DNA from: Scytalidium lignicola
Taxonomy: Eukaryota > Ascomycota > Leotiomycetes
Reading direction: 5' to 3'
DNA: 64,000 nt
Assembly: GCA_002812745.2 (NCBI GenBank)
Contig: NCSJ02000094.1
Location: 1 to 64,000, forward strand
Of this stretch, positions 56,707 through 64,000 are shown piece after piece (the stretch's first letter is position 1; every line of letters begins with the position of its first letter). A model generated the notes under the pieces. It was not told where the DNA came from, did not search any database, and saw only the letters and a program-made list of their open reading frames with translations. A program made the position numbers and the translations under genes.

Positions 56707-57298
56707 GTTCTAACTATGCGTGGTGGTCGATGGCTTGTTCGGTAGCAGTTGCTGTAATTGCTATTATAACTCTTCGGGTACTTGGTGTAGCATTCGACAA
56801 TGTAAGTAGTTGATTCAACGTCATTACGGTTTGTAGTTAACCATACGTAGTGCAAACGAACGTTCAAGCGGCTCAAACCACTCAAAATGTCTTAACCCCC
56901 TTTATTCTTGGAATGGCCTTGGTTAACAACTTTGGTAGCTCCTTGGCCTACCCTGCGCCTGCTCCTGCTCGTGCTCCTCGCCTTGGTAGCCCTCGTCATG
57001 TTGCTCCGGTCCTCATTAAGCCTGTTGGCTCTTTTGGAGCTGGTGGTGCTGGTAAGTAACTCTATTCTCGGATCATACAGTCCGTAGTTAACAGATTATC
57101 AGTAGCTCCTGCTTTTGCTCTTGCCCCTGGTCTTGTTCTTACTCCTGGTCCTGTTGTTATGCTGGCCGCTGCTGCCCTTGCTGCTATGCTATTACAGGCT
57201 GCAAAACTCAATAATGCCGTTGGCTCCTTCCAGGGCATGGTTTCAAAGGCCTTTATACTCTTCTGTAAGGAGTATTATGCTCAGCAAGCATGTTTATA
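56707..57298 (+). CDS. Unrecognised spliced reading frame, Ala/Pro-rich (partial model)
   Basis: Three consecutive open blocks connect in phase through two short introns. The first block, open from about 56724, ends SSCCNCYYNSSGTWCSIRQ. An intron at 56802-56850 (49 nt, GTAAGT to CGTAG) leads to QTNVQAAQTTQNVLTPFILG, SSLAYPAPAPARAPRLGSPR and SFGAGGAG. A second intron at 57052-57102 (51 nt, GTAAGT to ATCAG) leads to VAPAFALAPGLVLTPGPVVM, LAAAALAAMLLQAAKLNNAV and FCKEYYAQQACL, then TAG. Both introns share GTAGTTAAC before the acceptor. No start codon is seen in the first block, so the 5' end is missing. Hydrophobic Ala/Leu segments suggest membrane association. I recognise no family; it could be a host gene or cargo of a mobile element. 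Confidence 0.4.
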
Positions 57299-57559
57299 GA
57301 TGGAATTAGCTGTACTAGCTGTAGCCTCGGATGAGGAGGAATGAAAATCCTATAAAAGGTCTTGATTGTTAGTTTAATCAAGTGTATAATAAAGGAATAA
57401 TCACTTACTTTTCTTTTCTTTTACATTTGTAAACAGCCTTAGTATATTGGAAGTGTATATATTGTTAAGTGTAAAGTCAAGTGTTAATATCTTTTAAAAC
57501 CTCTGGATATACTATGTTATCAGTTGTAATAATCCTTACAAGTAAGAGTATAAATAACC

Positions 57560-58314
57560 CCTTAACAGAAGTGGTTTGAGAAACCATTATATAAAACTGA
57601 CCATGTGCAAAGACAGGAACTTGTAAATCGAGGCCAACCTTATCAAATGACTAGCCTTGTAACTTGTTTACAGTCATAATAAAGTATAGTCAAAAAGGGA
57701 ATTGCTTGTGAGAAAGTGTAAAAGGTAACTTATTCTTATTTAATGATAACTTAATTTGAGGAATTGTATAGATTTGGCTATTCTACTCATCTCTTAGTAG
57801 TTGTCTTTTGACTGTATAATTGTGTAAAGCTATGATTACCATGTATGTGTTATTGTACAGACTTTCTAACAGGTAAAGATTATGAATTAGTATTATCAGT
57901 GTTCTAATCTTGAGTATAAGCTTAGATGAAGGTAAACTCGTTAGTTTTATAGCTTGTAATACTTCTATGGTGTAAATATACTAATCATCTTGCTGCTCAT
58001 TAACATCAGTTGAATCTACGGACAAATAAGTATGCTTAAAGCTAGGGAAATAGGCTATGATAGTTTTATTTAGCATTTTTACAGTCTGATTAAAGGTTGT
58101 AAGTAATGCTTTACTATGAAAAGCTATGTAATCCTTAGATGTAGTTTGAAGTAAAGACAAAGGATATACATTGTCAATTAACACTTCCAAGTCTATAAGT
58201 GTAAAAACAGTTGAAGGAATCAAAACAAGGTTATAGAGAGTTGTATTGTAAGGTAAAGAGTTAATCTACTGAACAAAATCTACCTCTTTGTCTTCTGATT
58301 GTATATACATATTA
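57560..58314 (-). pseudogene. Helitron PIF1-like helicase, C-terminal part
   Basis: After the pogo insertion the trace continues with TVFTLIDLEVLIDNVYPLSL, KALLTTFNQTVKMLNKTIIA, FPSFKHTYLSVDSTDVNEQ, and near 57.6 kb MTVNKLQG-stop-SFDKVGLDLQVPVFA and GQFYIMVSQTTSVKGL, which are PIF1/Helitron motifs V and VI. The stop replaces the Gln of LQGQS (CAG to TAG). Confidence 0.8.
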
Positions 58315-60719
58315 ATCGTCGGGCCTCAGGCACGCGCATTGCCTGACTTTAGTCGTATTCGCTCCTAGTCGGTGGAAGCGAATGTGGTCGCAAAGCGAAT
58401 GTGGTCGCCTATTTTTTTTCCATGGGAAACCTACACAAATTGAATACCCCTCTGCATATTCTTACTGTTCAAAATATATTCCATTCCTACAGCAATATGC
58501 TTACGCCTACTAAAGAGCATGTTCATAAGGCAAAAGATTAGCTTACTGAGAACCCTACTGAGAGCTAATCTGTAACTGCTAAGTTATTCAAAATCAATAA
58601 ATTAACTTTGAATATAACTATTCAACAAAGTAATTAACCTCCAACTAGAGGTCAAAACAAAATCCTGACAATTAGTCAAGAATAAACTGTATATACCTTT
58701 ATCAAGTCATACCTTTAGCATAATCAACTTCTTACCAAGGAGATTATATTTACAATTATTAACTACCTTTAAAAACAAGCTAATTAATCTTTACCTTCTT
58801 AGTCTTAGTTTTGCAAGTAATGGAAAAGTCAACCTTTACTCTATAAAATTAAGATTAAACCTATTACTCAAAAACATATTATTACTCAAGATCTGAAAGA
58901 AGTTAATGATTAATTTAATTATTATATAATAACTCTTAAAAAATATAATATTCATAAGTATAATTTATATAATTTTGACAAATTAGGATTTCATATTAAT
59001 TATCTTAAAAGTGTAAAGGTATTAATTTCAATTAAATTAATTAAAGTAAGGATTTATTTATTATTATAATTATTATTATAATTCAAGGTTAACATTATAT
59101 TAACTTTATTCTTTAAGCCTTGAAAATCATCAATCTGTAATTATAATTAAGATTATTTATACTAATAGAATTGCTTTTATACTATTTATAACTATTGTTT
59201 AAAGTAAATATTATATAATATTATAGTATAAGAATTAATTAAAGCATTCAAAAGTAGTTTATTTATCAGAGAATAACTATACAATTAATAATATTAGTTT
59301 ATGATTCTTAAAGTACTTTATTCAATATATAAATACAAGCCTTAATCAGTTATATAAGTTATTATTAATAAACAATCAAACTAATCATATGAATCCTGAT
59401 TTCACCTTATTAACTTATAAAAATAATATAATACTATTTATATTTCCTGCTTATTTAACATATTGTATTCAACCTCTTGATGTAAAAGTATTTCAATTAT
59501 ACAAGCATTAATATAATAAAGTTATACAAAGTATTATTAAATTATTTGATTTCAAATATACTATGACTTCTTTTTTTTCATGATCTATTAAGAATTTATA
59601 AGTAAACCTTTAAGAAAGTTATTATTCAGAATGCTTTTAAAAAGGCTAATATATAGCCTATTAACAAGGAGATAACCTTTACCCTTATAAAGAAATATAT
59701 TAAAGATAAGCTTAAAACAATAGTTAAAGAACTTAAATTACTTATACTAAGAACTCTTATAATTATTCAACAAGTTTAATATTAACTTGGAAAGTTAAAA
59801 CTAAAGATTATAGATTTGTTAAGTTCTTCATCTTAATATAAGTTTAATTTCTTTACTTATAATTCTGAATTAATATTAAATGAAAGTAAGCTTACTAAGC
59901 TTGAACATAATATAGCATATTAACAGATATAGGATTTCATAATNAAAAAAGCTATTTAATAAGAAAAAGCTTCAAAAAGAAGAAGAATTAACATAAGAAC
60001 AAGTATAAGTTATAAAACAAGAGAAAGATTATAAAGAGGTATAAAAAGTAGTTAATAAGGAAATTAGAATGTTATGTTAAATAACTAATAAGAAGAGAAA
60101 AAATCAAAAGGTTACATAAGTAATATAATATAAGAAAAAAAGCATTTNAAAAAGAAAGCAATTAAATAGCTTCTTCATAATATAATAAGTATTCTTAAGC
60201 TGTATAAGGAGTATACTCCACTACCCTTTATAAAGCTTAACAAGGAGTTAATTGATTAGAAACCTTCAGTTACACCTACAACTGATTTAGCAGATATTCC
60301 ATATTATAAACCACCTCAAACTCCTGTTCAACAACTAATCAGAATAAGCTTTGCAAGGCCTAAGCCACTGGAAGAGCTAGAGCAGGAGCAGGAGCAGGAG
60401 CAGGAGTAAGAGCAGGAAGGAAGGGCAAGTGATGCCTTAATGGAGAGTTATATACACCTAGATTTGGAAGGAGAAATTGGTTACAGTTCGAGCAATTTCA
60501 GTGATTCAGGGGATTCATCAGATTCAGAGGAACTGGATAAGAGTGGATATGTCAAGTTATGGTAATTAGTATTCAATTTGTGTGGGTTTCCCATAGAAAA
60601 AAAAATAGGCGACCACATTCGCTTTGCGACCACATTCGCTTTGCGACCACATTCGCTTCCACCGACTAAGAGCGAATGCGACTAAAGTCGGGCAATGCGC
60701 ATGCCTGAGGCCCGACGAT
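58315..60719 (+). mobile_element. pogo/Fot1-type DNA transposon, 2405 bp, TA target duplication
   Basis: Both ends begin ATCGTCGGGCCTCAGGCA(C/T)GCGCATTGCC when read inward, flanked by TA (58313-58314 and 60720-60721). The inverted repeat continues through TAGTCGGTGGAAGCGAATG into direct subrepeats of GCGAATGTGGTCGCAAA: two copies at the left, three at the right. The interior is RIP-decayed to A/T, while the terminal ~120 bp keep their G/C. It sits in the Helitron helicase. Confidence 0.92.
58500..60566 (+). pseudogene. pogo-type transposase relic
   Basis: The first 500 bases read, with many stops, TAKLFKINKLTLNITIQQSN (helix-turn-helix), PPTRGQNKILTISQE, TVYTFIKSYL, then the CENP-B-like part WKSQPLL, KIKIKPITQKHIITQDLKEV and LKKYNIHKYNLYNFDKLGFH, which is the block around the first catalytic Asp. 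The middle (59.0-60.2 kb) is too decayed to follow in detail. The C-terminus keeps a Glu/Gln repeat (from GAGCAG units near 60380) and an acidic Ser-rich end, SSNFSDSGDSSDSEELDKSG, stopping near 60565. Confidence 0.8.
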
Positions 60720-60721
60720 TA

Positions 60722-61330
60722 GTTCTTAAACATAACTTTTGTAATCATGGTTATATAAAAGAACATTGTAAATAAGCATATACAATATCTACTTGAGTGT
60801 TAACTACTACCACAGGCAGAATCTGTGCAAAATCCTTGCTGAGGATGATGGGGATTCTTCTGAACAAGAGATCTTGATCTTCAATGGACTGTAAATCATA
60901 GAACAATTAGTAAACTACCTTAAAACAATACTTATGTTGTATGAGGACTTCATCCTATATGATCAAGTCAACAGTATAAAGCTGAGTTGCTAGCTTACTA
61001 GTTTTGGATATTAAGTTAACAAAGCTCTTATTCAGCTTAATTGGTATTCGAAATTGAGAATAAGCTGTATGACTAGCTAGTAACAATAGTGTTACAATGT
61101 TAGTAGAAGTTACACAGAGCATGTTCTTGCTTAAACCACGAAAGTGATGGTATAAGGTTTTGTAGAGAAAGGTTTTACTACTCTTACCAGGCTTTTGTAA
61201 ATAGAAATGAGCATATTATAGTTTGTTTTCAATAGTTATAATGATCATATCAAAACATTCATGTTGATCCTGATTTAGTTAAGCTTACATTTCCGAAGTT
61301 ACAATTGTTTCTTCTACAAGGTTGAATGCT
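60722..61330 (-). pseudogene. Helitron PIF1-like helicase, first part
   Basis: Traces: LNQDQHECFDMIIITIEN, AHFYLQKPGKSSKTFLYKTL (Walker A, normally GPGGTGKT, degraded), LLLASHTAYSQFRIPIKLNK, ISKTSKLATQLYTVDLIIQDEV (DE box, Walker B region) and FRRIPIILSKDFAQILPVV. The frame is then broken at 60721 by the pogo element and resumes at 58314. Confidence 0.82.
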
Positions 61331-61949
61331 TGTACAGATTGATCATGAATGTTAGACTAATCGAAGGAAAAAGCTAGTAAACCAAAGTTAACAACTGTTA
61401 GTTGTATATCTTGTAACTTCTTATTAAGTACATATAGTCTGTAATCATACTCTGGATGTTATAACACTAGTAGGAAGCTTGTATGTTGAAGAGTTCCTAA
61501 GAAATGGTGTAAATCATCGCATAGGTGAATCTTGAATCGCTCTTATAAAGCTATAAGATTGTTAATTAACCTTGAACATAAGCTAATGAGGAATATAATC
61601 TGTAAATGACTGGCTGGATTGAATTCAATTGCTTCCTTAAAACACTGAATTTATTCTTGATCATTCTTAGCCAATCCTTGAGCTATATATACAGTGTAAT
61701 ATGTTGAGTGTTGAACGTTATCAACTATGTACAATTCTTCAAATGACTGTAAGCCCTGTACAGATGTAAGCAAAAGCCATAAATAAAACCTTTCCTTGTA
61801 TGCTAGGCTATAGTAATATATTCGACTGATTGATATACCTTGTTTTTGGATTGTCCAACATTAATTCTAAGTATTCTATATGTAATACTCTGGAAACTCT
61901 TAATATAACTATTAACAACCGTTTGTATGCTTGGAATTGTACTTGAAGA

Positions 61950-63860
61950 AGGTTATGAGCTTAGAATTTTGTATCTTAAGCTAATTAGCAATTGCCTTTA
62001 CTCTTATATTATCGTTAAAATGGACTATATGTTCTTCTTAAAGGTGTACAAGGAGATGTGTTACCGAAGGCTACTCTTGATATGTTTTATACTTCATAAG
62101 ATGTGCAAATGCCTTTATAAGGCTTATATATCGAGCTTGAATGTACTGTTGAATCTTGTTCTGAGGATTGCTTACTGTAAGGGTAGAATGGTCGTAACCT
62201 TTGTAAACGTATTTGTGGATATACTTTACAACTTGTATTATACTACATATTTCAACGTTGATATGACAATTGAACTTTTGTAGCAAATACAAATTGTATA
62301 ATACTACTTAACGATTATCGCTTATAATTGGTTGTCTAGATGCATTTAATTTGTGAACAAACCTTTGGTTATCATTCTTACGGTGATATTCTGGGTATTT
62401 ATCTTCAGAAAGGACTGTAACGTCCGTAAACTGCTTTAGAAACCTCTTTGAGCATTGCAATGGTTCTGTTAGTGTTATACGCTTTATACAAGGCTTGTCA
62501 AGGTAATCTGAACTACATACATGATGGACTATGTTCAAGAGTACCAATTCATGTAGAATGCTATGGAGATCACGGGTTGGATCAGGAATCTTAGTGTAGA
62601 TTACCTCGTTGATAACACTTGGTGAAAGCTTAACTGAATTGCGTGGTTTGTAAAAGAGGAAATAGATGTAAGGCAAGTTGCGTTTTTGATACTTGATCAT
62701 AAACCTATGGCTATTGTATAGGCTTAACACATCATGTTTCAGGTCTTGAACTAATTTATGCTTTTTAGCTTTGAAAACATGAGCTACTAAATCAGGATAG
62801 TCTGTAACAGACTAGCCAGGCAGGAGATTATTCTGAATCTCTGGCCAATTTGGATTTGCTGTTATAGTAATGAAATAGGTTAGCTTGCCAAAGTAATGAA
62901 CTAAAGCTATTATGTCCTGAAACAATTGTTGCATTTAGCGATCACTTCTAGCAAATGTAGAAGGAAGTATAATATAATGGCCTAGGTTTATAGCATTTAC
63001 ATCATTTGCGTGGAGAGTGTTATATATATATTAGTATAGATCAGCTTGTATTTGTGATTGATTATGACGATGTTAATCTAGCCTTGAAGTTTCAATTGTA
63101 ACAAAAGCATTAACTATGTATTGTTGAAAGAGTTGTGCTTTGTAGAAAATGGAAGAGAATTGGTCTTTTCGAAGGTGTAAGTGATATTGATATCATTTTT
63201 GCAAAGTCAAACGATGACTTTGACGATTGCTTGTAAGCTGTATATTATAACCTCAACTGTAATCTTTGTATGGAAATAATAACATGTAATGCAATAGTAT
63301 ATACATTGGGTAAGTTACCAGAATTTTAGTCAAATTAGACTTCTTATTGTCTTTGTTATGGCTGGCTAAAACGATATCCTTAGATTTGTAAGCATTAGTT
63401 TTGTCTAGAATGATAGCTATAATCTTGTTGTTAGTGGGAAGGTTGATTTGTCCATGGTGATAAGAACTTTCTACTATTAATTCCATCTGAGGATTGAGAG
63501 TTAACTAGAACGTAGTTGGTTGAACAGTTATATGTTTTGCGGTTGTCATATATAAGTGAATAAAAGGATTATAGTCTGTAAGTATATTATGAAGTTCATG
63601 AAGTAAAACTCGATCTAGCATAGGTTGATGATCTAACTGTACATTTGTAGCATAATCAGAATCGTAAAAGAATAATTGTGCAAACGCAAGAACTGCTTGA
63701 GGATCTAGGTGTAAAGGCCCTTGTATATGATATAAATTACTGTGGATAGAGAAACAAGTCAAACCAAGCCTTAATTTGTTAGCTTGTTGATCTTGGTTAT
63801 AATTAAGGGATGTAAACGTTAACACTGAATTGTATTGTTGTATACGGAGTAGGAATTCCT
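61950..63860 (-). pseudogene. Helitron N-terminal and Rep nuclease part
   Basis: From right to left on the minus strand: FTSLNYNQDQQANKL and AFAQLFFYDSDYATN (helitron-like N domain), then INLPTNNKIIAIIL and LLHYMLLFPYKDY. The Rep domain begins GKLTYFITITANPNWPEIQN, LLPG, DYPDLVAHVFK, then QKRNLPYIYFLFY. This last block should hold the HUH histidines (PHAH), which here read PYIY, so the metal-binding site is lost, consistent with C-to-T changes. IKRITLTEPLQCSKRF follows, then NLYLLQKFNCHINVEIC and VVKYIHKYVYKGYDHS, where both nicking tyrosines of YxxKY remain. Confidence 0.82.
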
Positions 63861-64000
63861 TTGATCTTGGATTGTTGCTTATAAAGAGGTTTTTAAGAAA
63901 AGTTAGCAGTTCCTTGAATAACTCTAATGTGGTATCTCTTTCTTTACAGTAATGTATAGAGCTTTCCTTTGGCTAATGGAATGTTGAACAGAATGTACAA

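Larger units (their letters stand above)
57400..64000 (-). mobile_element. Helitron, RIP-decayed, interrupted by a pogo element, open at right edge
   Basis: Minus-strand Rep/helicase traces run from the right edge to about 57.56 kb with the pogo element removed. The 5' terminus lies beyond 64000. A small hairpin with CTTGATT/AATCAAG arms at 57361-57382 lies near the expected 3' end, but no CTRR terminus follows at the usual distance, so the boundary is approximate. Many in-frame stops mark it as inactive. Confidence 0.8.

Noticed and set aside
57361..57382. Helitron 3' terminal hairpin
   Set aside because: The 7-bp-arm hairpin is in the right area, but no CTRR end follows about 10-12 bases later on the minus strand, so the terminus is not claimed.
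61927..62283. 118-codon plus-strand frame
   Set aside because: It lies antisense to the Helitron Rep domain, whose minus-strand frame contains the recognised motifs.

Overview
The window comes from a filamentous ascomycete (Pezizomycotina). Genes carry short introns (about 45-125 nt) with GT...CTNAC/CTAAT...AG signals. There are several Zn2Cys6 (fungal binuclear cluster) regulators, secreted plant-polysaccharide hydrolases, an RTA1-type membrane protein and a NACHT-ankyrin protein. Many transposon copies show stop codons and A/T enrichment typical of RIP (repeat-induced point mutation; CpA to TpA). The genus cannot be fixed from the sequence alone.

Left two thirds (1-41,350) is a gene-bearing region of ordinary base composition. 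In order: a Zn2Cys6 factor running off the left edge (1-1532, -); a cytochrome P450 relic (2851-3360, +); a DUF1295 membrane reductase-like protein (4359-5189, +); a mitochondrial-carrier fragment; a casein-kinase-1-like kinase (5917-7071, -); a Mutator-like MITE and a dead Tc1 transposase (7747-9494); a GH93-like exo-arabinanase (10205-11416, -), a Zn2Cys6 factor (12055-13792, -) and a GH35 beta-galactosidase (14146-15997, +), which together look like a small arabinan/galactan utilisation cluster with a divergent promoter; unresolved sequence and a weak hypothetical gene (16.0-19.6 kb); a TIR element split by a Tc1 transposon (19736-21748); a ferric-reductase pseudogene; an Upc2-like Zn2Cys6 factor (23360-24663, -); an RTA1 protein (25518-26449, +); a truncated Zn2Cys6 gene (27020-27995, +); a 1152-residue NACHT-ankyrin protein (28212-31782, -); an 11-exon GH95 alpha-L-fucosidase (32390-35505, -); a frameshifted cell-wall-sensor-like membrane protein (37302-38304, -); two MITEs; and a Zn2Cys6 pseudogene cut off at 41.35 kb.

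Right third (41,350-64,000) is a repeat desert. It holds an inverted pair of palindrome-rich repeats (41.4-41.8 kb decayed, 55.7-56.0 kb fresh) enclosing two heavily RIP-mutated Ty3/gypsy elements. One is complete (43533-51846, with LTRs, a target duplication and a chromodomain). The other is truncated and carries a young 175-bp solo LTR inside its reverse transcriptase. Then comes a 1.3-kb island of normal composition with an unrecognised spliced reading frame (56.7-57.3 kb), and finally a RIP-mutated Helitron on the minus strand (about 57.4 kb to beyond the right edge), interrupted by a complete 2405-bp pogo/Fot-type element.

Single N characters sit almost always beside A or T homopolymers, so single-base frameshifts next to such runs should be treated with caution.
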